From positions 1-13,320 of the forward strand of contig CAJQPV010000179.1 in the NCBI GenBank assembly GCA_905480305.1: a stretch of 13,320 bases of DNA, given 5' to 3'. The stretch is from an uncultured Gammaproteobacteria bacterium. GTDB taxonomy: Bacteria; Pseudomonadota; Gammaproteobacteria; UBA9214. A program made the position numbers and the translations under genes. The notes below the pieces were generated by a model. The model was not told where the DNA came from. It made no database searches and was given only the letters and a program-made list of their open reading frames with translations. This document shows positions 1 to 8,307 of this stretch, piece after piece (position 1 is the first letter of the stretch; each line of letters begins with the position of its first letter).

Positions 1-1142
1 ATACCGGCCAGCGACTTTTGCAGTTCTTTCCGGCCACGCGCGTTAATTGCGCCGGTACCGTAGGCGGCGTCGACGGCTGCCCCCAGCCAGATAATATGCT
101 GATGACGGCTGGCGGTCGCCAGCTGTTCACGCAATTCGGCACTGGAGCTGAAATTCTCTGTTTCTACATCAAGACCAAGGTCAATTACCCGCAAGCGTGC
201 TGACGCGCTTTTGATTCGGGGCAGGGCATCACGCAACTTCGCCAGCAGATGCGCGGTCACCTGGTAACGATTACTGGCTGCCGGGTCTTTTTCCAGTTCT
301 GCTGCAGAGTCACGCAAGATTTCCTGCAACCATGGACCTCCGGAAAATACCCTGGCCGATTCCCGAAGCTTTTGCGGTAACGGTACGCCCTGGTAAACCA
401 GGTCGATATCGATGGCAAGCTGTTCATATTTTGCTTGCATGGCCGGGTCAGAGACACCTGCTGCATAATCACGTACCCGTTGGGCGTCACCGGCATCCGG
501 CGTACCGTGAATCTTGCCGCGAAGGTCATTGAAACCGGGGTCCTGGTCAGACAAGGCTGCAGACACCTGCCTGACTTTCTGTACCGATGCGGTACTTTCA
601 CCATGACTCACCAGCATGGCGCCGATACGCAAAGCCGGATAACGGGTGCCGATCCACTCTGGCTCGCTGCTCAATGCCAACAGCAACTTGCGACCACCTT
701 CGCGCTCATCTTCTTCCTGGATTGCACCCCGGTAGAACAGGGCTTCTCTGAAAATCCAGCCATCGTCTGCTGCAACCAGATATTTTTCTATTAGCAACTG
801 ATTGTAGGCATCAATAAAATCTGCCTGTTTAAGTTCTGCTTCCGGATCGTACCCTGCCAGAAGATTTGCAATCTTGTAGCCATGCTCACGCAGTGTCAGG
901 GTGTTCTCACTCCATGCGCCATGCTGGTAACCACCATCATGATCAACACAGGCATATGCTTTCGGGGGCAGCACAGTACCGTCATTACAGAACCAGCGCA
1001 GTTCCTTAAATGGGCCGCGCGGCCTGGTCTTCATGGTCTCGATCCATTGCCGGTATTCGGGATTACTTGCGACAGTAGGCGTGTCACTGGCCGATACAGA
1101 AAAACTAATGCAGATCAGGACAAACAGAAAACGAGCCGGCAT
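1..1142 (-). CDS. Exported protein, probable N-terminal part of a PEP/pyruvate-binding (PEP-synthase-like) protein; runs off the window
   Basis: The reading frame is open for 380 codons from the ATG at 1142-1140 to the window edge, so the C-terminal part is missing. The start is well supported by a strong Shine-Dalgarno sequence, AAGGAG (1154-1149), six bases before the ATG. The first 19 residues (MPARFLFVLICISFSVSAS) are a typical signal peptide, so the product should be exported. The visible part is mostly helical, with a conserved-looking block LRWFCNDGTVLPPKAYAC near residues 48-65 and FYRGAIQEEDEREGGRKLLL near 138-157. From memory these resemble the N-terminal region of gammaproteobacterial proteins annotated as PEP/pyruvate-binding domain proteins, where an ATP-grasp domain follows; residues near the edge (AAYGTGAINARGRKEL) fit the linker before such a domain. 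The ATP-grasp domain itself is outside the window, so the family call is an inference. It lies 148 bp downstream of the Met-rich gene on the same strand. Confidence 0.6.
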   Translation of the reverse strand, partial: MPARFLFVLICISFSVSASDTPTVASNPEYRQWIETMKTRPRGPFKELRWFCNDGTVLPPKAYACVDHDGGYQHGAWSENTLTLREHGYKIANLLAGYDPEAELKQADFIDAYNQLLIEKYLVAADDGWIFREALFYRGAIQEEDEREGGRKLLLALSSEPEWIGTRYPALRIGAMLVSHGESTASVQKVRQVSAALSDQDPGFNDLRGKIHGTPDAGDAQRVRDYAAGVSDPAMQAKYEQLAIDIDLVYQGVPLPQKLRESARVFSGGPWLQEILRDSAAELEKDPAASNRYQVTAHLLAKLRDALPRIKSASARLRVIDLGLDVETENFSSSAELREQLATASRHQHIIWLGAAVDAAYGTGAINARGRKELQKSLAG

Positions 1143-1290
1143 TGAAGTCTCCTTAAAAAATAGATGTATTTAGAATAACTTTGTGGAAGCAGGGTAGCAG
1201 ATAAAAGTGCAGGCTACAGCAGCTCTGCTCGCGAGCCAATTATCTGCATTGCATGCACAGACAGCAACAGTGTTCTGCTTTTATGATTGT

Positions 1291-2049
1291 CTAGAAGCTG
1301 TAGCTGCCATAATTATTCGGTCTCAGCCGAAAACCAAGTGTCCGGCCGGTCGCATCCTGAAGAATCAACCCGGAGCGGTTTCGAATAAAGGAATATTGTG
1401 TAACGGTGCCGGTCTGCGGGCTGTACAGGCTGACGATGTTGTTTTCGATGCGAATTGCCCCGTTGATGCCGGTTTGTGCATCCAGCAACCGAAACCGGTT
1501 GCCGCGCACTTCAAGCACTTCACCGGCACTGCCGTACCAACGGCCATCCAGATATGAACCCTGTGGCGCGGGAGAGTAGCCGTCATATTGCCGATTACCA
1601 TAAGGATTATTGGCGTAGGACGGATAAGCATTGGTGAAGGGGTTTGACCAGCTATTAAAGGGGGTCGACCAGGGGCTCATACCGTTCATCGGCATACCGT
1701 TCATCGGCATACCGTTCATCGGCATACTGTTCATCGGCATACTGTTCATCGGCATACTGTTCATGCCGGACCAGGGAGACATGCCCCCAAATCCTGTCAT
1801 CGGATTCATTCCGTACATGCCGCTCATCATTGGTAGAGTGGTCATGCCCATACCCAGCGGACTGGCGGAACCCCAGCCCGTGCTATTGTTGTTTCCCAGC
1901 ATGGCATCGGACATCGAATTCATCATCACCAGCATCATGCGAAACATGGCGCCAAAGATATCTGCACTGGCATACGCAGGTGAGGGTGCCGGCACGGATA
2001 ACACCATGACCAAAGCAAGCATGAGCTGTTTTTTCTTCAGATATCTCAT
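1291..2049 (-). CDS. Secreted methionine-rich protein with tandem MPMNS/MPMNG repeats
   Basis: The 252-residue product has a signal peptide (MRYLKKKQLMLALVMVLSV..., probable cleavage near AYASA-D, residue 29). It splits into two halves. Residues 30-125 hold about 27 methionines, including MM pairs in a short helix (residues 36-50) and five copies of a five-residue MPMNS/G unit at about residues 96-123. Residues 126-252 contain no methionine at all; they hold a Tyr/Asn/Pro-rich linker and a probable beta-rich C-terminal domain (GRWYGSAGEVLEVRGNRFRL, then SLYSPQTGTVTQYSFIRN and LILQDATGRTLGFRL). MxM and MxxM arrays in exported proteins often bind Cu(I) or Ag(I), which makes metal binding a guess here, not a demonstrated role. 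I do not recognise a named family. No clear Shine-Dalgarno sequence precedes the ATG, but an in-frame stop upstream and the signal peptide support this start. It is divergent from metH. Confidence 0.8.
   Translation of the reverse strand: MRYLKKKQLMLALVMVLSVPAPSPAYASADIFGAMFRMMLVMMNSMSDAMLGNNNSTGWGSASPLGMGMTTLPMMSGMYGMNPMTGFGGMSPWSGMNSMPMNSMPMNSMPMNGMPMNGMPMNGMSPWSTPFNSWSNPFTNAYPSYANNPYGNRQYDGYSPAPQGSYLDGRWYGSAGEVLEVRGNRFRLLDAQTGINGAIRIENNIVSLYSPQTGTVTQYSFIRNRSGLILQDATGRTLGFRLRPNNYGSYSF
1681..1764. repeat. 15-bp tandem repeat, five full copies plus a partial sixth
   Basis: The unit is accgttcatcggcat on the plus strand. Copies at 1681, 1696 and 1711 are identical; copies at 1726 and 1741 carry one C-to-T change (actgttcatcggcat), and a 9-base partial copy follows at 1756-1764. 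Because the unit is a multiple of three, gain or loss of copies would lengthen or shorten the Met-rich domain of the protein encoded on the minus strand without a frameshift. The single substitution converts Gly to Ser in the encoded MPMNG/MPMNS unit and separates an older and a newer block of copies. Confidence 0.95.
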
Positions 2050-2245
2050 CGATAGTTGACGCCCAGGCCGGTTACACCCTTGAGTTTAGGTGAAAAATCA
2101 AACAACGTCATAATAATACTATATATGGGTCTGGACTACTCAAAAAATACAACATATAGAAATTCACGCACATCATCCTGTCTTTACAGCTTGCCTGACT
2201 TAGCGACAAACAAGCTCGCTGGCCTCAATAACAGCTAAACGGAAC

Positions 2246-2275
2246 AGCATGCACCCAAAAGTTCGGACGCATGCT
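2246..2275. promoter_or_regulatory. Inverted repeat in the metH leader or promoter region
   Basis: AGCATGC (2246-2252) and GCATGCT (2269-2275) form perfect 7-base arms around a 16-base centre, 35 bases before the metH ATG. A weak -10-like TACACT (2275-2280) touches the right arm, without a good -35 partner. A second, looser pair, AGCTTG (2188-2193) and CAAGCT (2211-2216), lies just upstream. These could be an operator or an RNA hairpin in the leader. The 261-base region between the Met-rich gene and metH shows no conserved SAM, SAH or cobalamin riboswitch core that I can recognise. Confidence 0.3.
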
Positions 2276-2310
2276 ACACTAACTTGATTTTTCCTATTTT
2301 ACTGAAACAT

Positions 2311-5300
2311 ATGAATAATTTCACCAAGCTACTGAGCGAGCGCATCCTCTTTCTGGACGGCGCCATGGGCACCATGATTCAGCGTCACAAGCTGGAAGAG
2401 GCCGATTACCGCGGCGAAAGGTTCGCCAACTGGCCGTCAGACCTGAAGGGAAATAATGACCTGCTTAGCCTGACGCAGCCCGAAATTATCAGGGATATTC
2501 ACAGCCAGTACCTGGAAGCGGGCGCCGACATTATTGAAACCAATACCTTCAATACCACGCGCATCGCCATGGCTGACTACGGCATGGAGGACTTGTCGCA
2601 TGAAATCAATATTGCCTCGGCAAGGCTTGCCCGTGAGGCTGCTGATGCTGCAACTGCCAGTACGCCGGAAAAACCGCGCTTTGTAGCCGGTGTGCTCGGC
2701 CCGACGAATCGTACCGCATCCATTTCGCCGGACGTTAATGACCCCGGCTTTCGCAACGTTAGCTACGACCAGCTTGTTGAGGCCTACACCGAATCAACAA
2801 ATGCACTGGTCGAAGGTGGCGTCGACATCATCCTGATCGAAACTATCTTCGATACCCTGAACGCCAAGGCGGCGGTGTTTGCCGTTGACCAGTATTTCAA
2901 TGAAAGCGGCAAGCGCCTGCCCATCATGATCTCGGGCACCATTACGGATGCCTCCGGCCGTACTTTAACCGGCCAGGTGACCGAGGCCTTTGTGAATTCA
3001 CTGCGCCACGCACAGCCGGTATCTATTGGTCTTAACTGTGCGCTGGGTGCCGACCAGTTACGACAGTATGTAGAGGAAATGTCACGTATTGCGGATACCT
3101 GCGTTTCAGCGCATCCGAATGCCGGACTGCCAAATGAATTCGGTGAGTATGACGAAACACCTGCAGAAATTGCCGCAGAACTCGGTGACTGGGCAGCCAA
3201 TGGTTTTGTGAACATTGTCGGCGGCTGTTGCGGCACCACCCCTGCACATATCAAGGCAATTGTTGCTGCAGTCAGCCAGCATCCGCCACGGCAAATACCT
3301 GATATTGATATTCAGTGCCGCCTTTCAGGACTTGAGCCTTGCAATATCGCCAGCGATTCACTGTTTGTAAATGTCGGTGAGCGCACCAACGTCACCGGTT
3401 CTGCGCGTTTCAAACGACTCATCATGGAAGGTGATTATGAAACGGCTCTTGATATTGCGCGCCAGCAGGTAGAAAACGGCGCACAGATTATCGATATCAA
3501 TATGGACGAGGGCATGCTCGAGTCCAAAGAGGCGATGGTCCGTTTTCTGAACCTGATCTCTGCCGAGCCGGATATATCACGCGTACCCGTAATGATCGAC
3601 TCCTCCAAGTGGGACATTATCGAGGCCGGCCTGAAATGTATCCAGGGCAAGGGGGTGGTTAACTCCATCAGTATGAAAGAAGGCGAAGAGGCTTTTATTC
3701 AGCAGGCCCGACTGGTGAGACGTTATGGCGCCGCTGCTATCGTGATGGCGTTTGACGAGCAGGGACAGGCGGATACCCGTGAGCGCAAGGTGGAAATCTG
3801 TACCCGTGCCTACAAAATTCTTACGGAAATCGTCGGCATGCCGCCGGAAGACATTATCTTTGATCCCAATATCTTCGCGATCGCTACCGGCATAGAAGAA
3901 CATAATAATTACGGCCTCGATTTTATCGAGGCCACGCACGATATCAAAAAGACACTGCCCCATGCATTGATTTCCGGCGGTGTCTCCAATGTGTCGTTTT
4001 CATTCCGCGGCAATAATCCGGTGCGCGAGGCTATTCATGCCGTGTTCCTCTATCACGCCATCAGGAACGGCATGGACATGGGTATCGTCAATGCCGGACA
4101 GCTTGCCATCTACGAGGATATACCCGGGGCGCTGCGTGAACGGGTCGAGGACGTCGTTCTCAATCGCCGTGAAGATGCTACCGAACGCCTGCTGGAAATT
4201 GCCGGCGAATATGCCGGTGACGGTGCGGCAGGGGTTGTCGAAGAGGATCCGGAATGGCGCCAGTGGGAAATCAACAAGCGACTGGAACATGCACTGGTCA
4301 AAGGCATTGCCGATTATATAGAAGAAGACACCGAAACCGCACGCCAGGCTGCCGAGAAACCACTGCACGTCATCGAAGGTCCATTGATGGATGGCATGAA
4401 CGTTGTTGGCGACCTGTTCGGTGCCGGCAAGATGTTCCTGCCACAGGTGGTGAAATCAGCACGTGTGATGAAAAAAGCGGTTGCTTATCTACTACCTTAT
4501 ATGGACAACGAAAAAGACGGCAGCGCCAGGAAAAACGGCACTATCCTGATGGCAACCGTAAAGGGTGATGTGCACGACATCGGCAAGAACATTGTCGGCG
4601 TGGTGCTGCAATGCAACAGCTACGAGGTTATCGATCTCGGCGTGATGGTGGCGGCAGATACCATCCTCAAAACGGCCCAGGAGAAGAACGTTGATATCAT
4701 TGGCCTGTCAGGCCTGATTACGCCCTCACTGGACGAAATGGTGCACATCGGCAAGGAGATGGAACGTCGCGGCTTCAAGTTACCGTTATTGATCGGCGGT
4801 GCCACCACCTCGCAAATACACACTTCTGTCAAAATTGACCCGCAGTACCAGGGTGCCGTGGTGTACGTGGCAGATGCCTCCAGGGCGGTCGGTGTCGCCA
4901 GCAAGTTGCTCAATGTTGACAAGCGAGATGCGTATATCAGCGGCATCAAGGACAAGTATCGGGAATTGCGCGAACAACGTGCCAGCCAGCAACAACAACG
5001 CAAACTGGCAAGTCTGGCTGATGCCCGGGCCAACCGCTTCAATACGGACTGGGACAGTTACCAACCCGTCAAACCTGCATTTCTCGGAATCAAAACATTT
5101 GAAGATTATCCATTGGCCGAACTGGCCGACCGCATCGACTGGAGTCCGTTCTTCAAGGCGTGGGAGCTGACTGGCAAGTTTCCGAAAATACTCGACGATG
5201 AAGTTGTCGGCAAGGAAGCACGCACACTGTTTGCTGATGCGCAAGCCATGCTGGAAAAGATTATCAATGAGAAATGGTTGCAGGCAAGGGCGGTGATAGG

Positions 5301-5988
5301 CCTGTTTCCAGCCAACAGTATCAATGACGACGACGTGGAACTGTACACCAATGACGAGCGCACCGAAGTACGCACGGTGTTCCACTTTCTGCGCCAGCAG
5401 ATGAATCGCCGGAACGAAGCTCCCAACCATTGTCTGGCCGATTATATCGCACCAAAGGATTCCGGCGTGGCAGACTACATTGGTGCCTTTGCTGTCACGG
5501 CGGGCATCGGAATAGAGGACAAGGTCGAGGAATTTGAAGCTGATCACGATGACTACAACAGTATCTTGCTGAAAGCCCTTGCCGATCGCCTGGCAGAAGC
5601 CTTCGCCGAGCGCATGCACGAGCGTGTGCGCAAGGAATTCTGGGGTTTTGCCGCTGCTGAGAACCTCAGTAATGAAGAAATGATCAAGGAAGAGTACCGT
5701 GGCATTCGCCCGGCACCCGGCTACCCTGCATGTCCGGACCATACCGGGAAAAGCACATTATGGGAACTGATTGAACCTGACCTGAATGCCGGAATGACAC
5801 TGACAGAAAGCTTTGCAATGCTGCCGACAGCGGCTGTCTCCGGGTTTTATTTTTCTCATCCGGAAGCACGCTACTTTGGAACCGGAAAGCTCGCACGCGA
5901 TCAGGTCAAGGACTATGCAAAGCGCAAAGATATGAAAATTGAAGAGGTGGAACGCTGGCTGGCCCCGGTTCTTGGTTATGATAATTAG
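2311..5988 (+). CDS. metH: Cobalamin-dependent methionine synthase
   Basis: This cytoplasmic enzyme moves a methyl group from 5-methyltetrahydrofolate to homocysteine through methylcobalamin, giving methionine and tetrahydrofolate. The product is 1225 residues against 1227 in E. coli and is collinear with it. Domains in order: homocysteine-binding domain with zinc ligands Cys243 (GLNCALG) and Cys306-Cys307 (GGCCGTTP); folate-binding domain starting near [14 protein letters not shown] (about residues 350-650); cobalamin cap (about 650-740, [20 protein letters not shown]); B12-binding domain with the axial-ligand motif DVHDIG, His755; and the AdoMet-binding reactivation domain with RPAPGYP at 1133-1139. 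No key residue is missing. I chose ATG 2311 because it gives the N-terminus [17 protein letters not shown], matching family length; an upstream in-frame TTG at 2284 would add nine residues. Neither has a convincing Shine-Dalgarno sequence. Its reactivation needs a reductant, normally flavodoxin and its reductase; an fpr gene lies about 1.2 kb downstream on the other strand. Confidence 0.98.
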   Translation: MNNFTKLLSERILFLDGAMGTMIQRHKLEEADYRGERFANWPSDLKGNNDLLSLTQPEIIRDIHSQYLEAGADIIETNTFNTTRIAMADYGMEDLSHEINIASARLAREAADAATASTPEKPRFVAGVLGPTNRTASISPDVNDPGFRNVSYDQLVEAYTESTNALVEGGVDIILIETIFDTLNAKAAVFAVDQYFNESGKRLPIMISGTITDASGRTLTGQVTEAFVNSLRHAQPVSIGLNCALGADQLRQYVEEMSRIADTCVSAHPNAGLPNEFGEYDETPAEIAAELGDWAANGFVNIVGGCCGTTPAHIKAIVAAVSQHPPRQIPDIDIQCRLSGLEPCNIASDSLFVNVGERTNVTGSARFKRLIMEGDYETALDIARQQVENGAQIIDINMDEGMLESKEAMVRFLNLISAEPDISRVPVMIDSSKWDIIEAGLKCIQGKGVVNSISMKEGEEAFIQQARLVRRYGAAAIVMAFDEQGQADTRERKVEICTRAYKILTEIVGMPPEDIIFDPNIFAIATGIEEHNNYGLDFIEATHDIKKTLPHALISGGVSNVSFSFRGNNPVREAIHAVFLYHAIRNGMDMGIVNAGQLAIYEDIPGALRERVEDVVLNRREDATERLLEIAGEYAGDGAAGVVEEDPEWRQWEINKRLEHALVKGIADYIEEDTETARQAAEKPLHVIEGPLMDGMNVVGDLFGAGKMFLPQVVKSARVMKKAVAYLLPYMDNEKDGSARKNGTILMATVKGDVHDIGKNIVGVVLQCNSYEVIDLGVMVAADTILKTAQEKNVDIIGLSGLITPSLDEMVHIGKEMERRGFKLPLLIGGATTSQIHTSVKIDPQYQGAVVYVADASRAVGVASKLLNVDKRDAYISGIKDKYRELREQRASQQQQRKLASLADARANRFNTDWDSYQPVKPAFLGIKTFEDYPLAELADRIDWSPFFKAWELTGKFPKILDDEVVGKEARTLFADAQAMLEKIINEKWLQARAVIGLFPANSINDDDVELYTNDERTEVRTVFHFLRQQMNRRNEAPNHCLADYIAPKDSGVADYIGAFAVTAGIGIEDKVEEFEADHDDYNSILLKALADRLAEAFAERMHERVRKEFWGFAAAENLSNEEMIKEEYRGIRPAPGYPACPDHTGKSTLWELIEPDLNAGMTLTESFAMLPTAAVSGFYFSHPEARYFGTGKLARDQVKDYAKRKDMKIEEVERWLAPVLGYDN

Positions 5989-6071
5989 GTACGGCCGGGC
6001 CCTATAGTGCGGACAGGGTACGGTAGAACCGAGGTAGCTATAGACGCGGCTTCTTGCGTACAATCCCTTTC

Positions 6072-7205
6072 ATGTTAAATACTTCATTCAAGGCAAGCTG
6101 TGCAACCGGTGATGACTGGCAATCAGTTGCCAGTAACTGCCTGAAACAGATTGGTACAGAGCCGACCAACGCCAATTTCGGCTTTCTCTACATAACAGAT
6201 ACCCTGGCTCCCTACCTGCAAACATTGCTGGATGAGTTCCGCAAGGAAACGGGTGTCAGTGACTGGGTCGGGACGGTCGGCACTGGTATCTGCTGCTCCG
6301 GGCGCGAAATCTACGACGAACCGGCAGCAGCGATCATGCTGGCAACGCTACCACCGGACAGCTACCGGCTGGTCCCGTCCGGCATCAGTGAATTGTCCGA
6401 CATGCTCAGGGACAACCAGACCTGGATTTCAGAAAACAGCGTGCATTTTGGTGTCGTCCATGGCGACCCGCGTAACAACCATATCGCACAGATAATCGAA
6501 TCCCTTTCGTCCGAACTCGACCCCGGCTTTCTGGTTGGCGGTCTCACATCGGCCAGTGATGACAGCCTGATGCAACAGCTTGCCGGAAAAATCGCTGAAG
6601 ACGGCCTCTCAGGCGTACTGTTTTCTTCCGTTATACCTGTCATCAGCGGGTTAACACAGGGCTGCACACCACTGGCAAACAAACACATCATTACCCGTTG
6701 CGACGGCAACATCCTCGCTGAACTGGATGGCCAACCTGCACTCGATGTCTTCAAGGAAGATATCGGAGAGACGCTGGCGAATGACCTGTCTTCGGTTGCC
6801 GGCTATATTTTTGCAGGTCTACCGGTCGCCGGTTCTGATACAGGTGATTACCTGGTGCGAAATCTTATCGGTATAGACCCGGACGAAAAGCTGCTGGCCA
6901 TCGGCGATAACCTGGAAAATGATGCGGCCATTATGTTTTGCCGACGTGATGGCGCAACCGCCAGGGAAGATATGCTGCGCATGCTGGGTGATCTTGGCAA
7001 ACGTGCCGGCGGACAAATCAAGGCTGGCCTGTATTACAGTTGCCTCGGCAGGGGGCGCAACCAGTTTGGTGAAGACTCGGAAGAATTAAAGATGATCCGC
7101 GATCTGCTCGGTGATTTCCCGCTGGTCGGTTTTTTCGCTAACGGTGAAATCTCGCATAATCGGCTTTATGGTTACACCGGCGTTCTGACACTGTTTGTAC
7201 AGTAG
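6072..7205 (+). CDS. FIST N-/C-terminal domain sensory protein
   Basis: The 377-residue product has the two-part architecture of FIST proteins: an N-terminal FIST domain (about residues 25-215, with NANFGFLYITD, VGTVGTGICCSGREIY and GFLVGGLTSA) and a C-terminal FIST_C domain (about 220-365, ending in GLYYSCLGRGRNQFG followed by PLVGFFANGEISHNRLYGYTGVLTLF). FIST domains are thought to sense small ligands, possibly amino acids, in bacterial signal transduction, but the exact ligand is unknown. This member has no signal peptide, membrane segment, kinase, GGDEF or methyl-accepting domain, and none is encoded nearby, so it is a stand-alone cytoplasmic version. I chose ATG 6072; an upstream in-frame TTG at 6054 would add six residues. 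Neither has a clear ribosome site. It follows metH by 83 bases with no recognisable terminator between them, so read-through from metH is possible. It is convergent with fpr, 19 bases apart. Confidence 0.9.
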   Translation: MLNTSFKASCATGDDWQSVASNCLKQIGTEPTNANFGFLYITDTLAPYLQTLLDEFRKETGVSDWVGTVGTGICCSGREIYDEPAAAIMLATLPPDSYRLVPSGISELSDMLRDNQTWISENSVHFGVVHGDPRNNHIAQIIESLSSELDPGFLVGGLTSASDDSLMQQLAGKIAEDGLSGVLFSSVIPVISGLTQGCTPLANKHIITRCDGNILAELDGQPALDVFKEDIGETLANDLSSVAGYIFAGLPVAGSDTGDYLVRNLIGIDPDEKLLAIGDNLENDAAIMFCRRDGATAREDMLRMLGDLGKRAGGQIKAGLYYSCLGRGRNQFGEDSEELKMIRDLLGDFPLVGFFANGEISHNRLYGYTGVLTLFVQ

Positions 7206-7224
7206 TTGACCGGCAACAGCGCAA

Positions 7225-7974
7225 CTAGTCTTTCCAGTATTGCTCGGTAGTAATATGGCCAGGGTCGCGGCGCCGGTTCTTTTTCAGGCCTCGCGCTTCA
7301 AGCACACCCTGGGTATCTCTCACCATTGCCGGGTTACCGCAAATCATGACCTGTGAGTTTTCCAGCGTCAGCTTCAAACCGGCACGTTGTTCCAGCCTGC
7401 CATCTTCGATAGCGTGTGGTACACGTCCGCTGATAGCGAAGTCTGTTTCCTGCCGACTGACAAAGGGGATAAAACACAATTGATCAGAATGCCCCTCAAC
7501 AAGCTCCCTGATTACATCCTGGTAGACCAGTTCTTCAGCCGTACGCACCGCATGCACCAGCACGATGTTGCTAAAACGCTGCCAGACTTCGTCTGTTGAC
7601 AGGATTGACAGGAATGGACCAATCGCAGTGCCGGTAGAGAGCATCCACAAGGTCTCTGCGTCAGGCACTTCATTAAGGATAAAAAAACCGGCGGCCTTCG
7701 GCGCCAGATACAGGCTGTCCCCGGTCTGCAGCTTGATGAGCTCTGCGGTCAGGGGGCCATCCTTGACGGTGATAAAATAAAACTCATGCAGCGGATTGTC
7801 TGGTCCGTTCACAAAAGAGTAGGGGCGCGCGACCATCTCCCCGTCAATCTCCAGCGCCAGACGGTTAAATTGCCCGGCTGTGAACGGTGCGATATCCGCC
7901 TCGACCTGCACCGAGTAGAGCTCGCTGGTCCACTGGCGCAATCTGACAACCTTGCCTTCTATCCATTTAGCCAT
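7225..7974 (-). CDS. fpr: Ferredoxin/flavodoxin--NADP+ reductase
   Basis: This FAD enzyme passes electrons between NADPH and ferredoxin or flavodoxin in the cytoplasm. In E. coli the flavodoxin/Fpr pair also reactivates MetH and supports some radical SAM enzymes. The 249-residue product is collinear with E. coli Fpr (248 residues). Visible motifs are the FAD-binding RPYSF at residues 50-54, the FAD/NADP hinge AAGFFILNEVP at 94-104, the NADPH-binding GTAIGPFLSIL at 115-125 and MICGNPAMVRDTQ near residues 209-221. The C-terminus reads GHITTEQYWKD: the aromatic residue that stacks on FAD in subclass II bacterial enzymes is kept as Tyr-Trp, followed here by two extra residues. The start at 7974 gives MAKWIEGKV, equivalent to the E. 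coli N-terminus MADWVTGKV; GTGGA a few bases upstream is a weak ribosome site. It is transcribed away from the small-ORF/ABC operon and shares a 138-base control region with it. Confidence 0.95.
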   Translation of the reverse strand: MAKWIEGKVVRLRQWTSELYSVQVEADIAPFTAGQFNRLALEIDGEMVARPYSFVNGPDNPLHEFYFITVKDGPLTAELIKLQTGDSLYLAPKAAGFFILNEVPDAETLWMLSTGTAIGPFLSILSTDEVWQRFSNIVLVHAVRTAEELVYQDVIRELVEGHSDQLCFIPFVSRQETDFAISGRVPHAIEDGRLEQRAGLKLTLENSQVMICGNPAMVRDTQGVLEARGLKKNRRRDPGHITTEQYWKD

Positions 7975-8010
7975 GATAAATCCACAATGCAGGTTAAGCT
8001 GTTCGATATT

Positions 8011-8039
8011 TTGACTGCAGCGTTATCATAACGTAAAAC
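8011..8039 (+). promoter_or_regulatory. Candidate sigma-70 promoter for the small-ORF/yadGH operon
   Basis: TTGACT (8011-8016) is a near-consensus -35 box, and TAAAAC (8034-8039) is a modest -10 box at exactly 17 bases. A perfect palindrome fills the right part of the spacer. On the minus strand TTTACG and CAAAAT, 18 bases apart, make a weaker candidate for fpr over the same DNA. The assignment rests on spacing and sequence only. Confidence 0.4.
8021..8033. promoter_or_regulatory. Palindrome CGTTATCATAACG, candidate operator
   Basis: Six-base arms CGTTAT and ATAACG surround one central base. The site lies between the candidate -35 and -10 boxes of the plus-strand promoter and also between the fpr and small-ORF genes, a good place for a regulator to control one or both. 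I do not recognise it as the site of a known regulator; it is not the SoxR-type sequence with CCTCAAG arms. Confidence 0.4.
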
Positions 8040-8049
8040 TGTCGTTTTA
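8034..8049. promoter_or_regulatory. Inverted repeat TAAAAC-TGTC-GTTTTA next to the palindrome
   Basis: Six-base arms with a four-base centre directly abut the palindrome at 8021-8033 and cover the candidate -10 box and the likely transcription start. Flanking CATA (8027-8030) and TATG (8049-8052 region) loosely extend the symmetry. It could be a second operator half or a 5' hairpin in the transcript. Confidence 0.3.
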
Positions 8050-8112
8050 TATGGCTTGAAAGACAGGCTATGTGCCCTCACTTATAAATGATACCCGGGG
8101 AATTCCTGAGCT

Positions 8113-8304
8113 ATGGAACAAATGTCGACATTTGAAATGATCATGCTGGGTGCGATTGCACTGGGCGTACTCTTCTGGATCGGACCCGGTATCAAGGGTG
8201 CGCTGCAGCAGAGTCGTGAAGCCGAGAACAAGGATTGGGCCGGCGTTCTGTTGCCCATCATTATTGTGGTGATTTTTGTATTTTTCCTGATAAAAATGGT
8301 CTAG
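8113..8304 (+). CDS. Small membrane protein, first gene of the ABC operon
   Basis: The 63-residue product has two hydrophobic segments, about residues 8-28 (MIMLGAIALGVLFWIGPGIKG) and 46-61 (VLLPIIIVVIFVFFLI), joined by a charged stretch QQSREAENKDW. This fits a two-helix inner-membrane protein. I do not recognise a named family. Its stop codon is followed after only three bases by the ATG of the ATPase gene, which has no ribosome site of its own, so the two genes are probably translationally coupled. That argues the small gene is real and works with, or sets the expression of, the transporter. Its start could be ATG 8113, with GGGGAA about 10 bases upstream, or ATG 8122, with GGAA just upstream, which would drop three residues. 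Confidence 0.7.
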   Translation: MEQMSTFEMIMLGAIALGVLFWIGPGIKGALQQSREAENKDWAGVLLPIIIVVIFVFFLIKMV

Positions 8305-8307
8305 TTA

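Noticed and set aside
1631..2059. Plus-strand open frame with FIGIP repeats
   Set aside because: The repeat is the opposite-strand reading of the MPMN repeat gene, which has a signal peptide and a sensible domain layout; the plus-strand frame has neither.
2050..2310. SAM, SAH or cobalamin riboswitch before metH
   Set aside because: I could not find the conserved cores by eye. A covariance search would be decisive.
2312..2323. MetR-like site TGAA-N4-TTCA at the start of metH
   Set aside because: The spacing is four bases instead of the usual five and the site overlaps the start codon, so it is probably chance.
4786..5742. 318-codon open frame antisense to metH
   Set aside because: It lies wholly inside the well-conserved metH coding sequence and its translation shows no recognisable domain; it is a shadow of metH codon bias.
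5989..6071. Terminator or attachment site between metH and the FIST gene
   Set aside because: There are short GC-rich symmetric bits (GGGCCC, CTATAG twice, GTACGG twice) but no strong stem with a T-tract and no direct repeat long enough for an attachment site.
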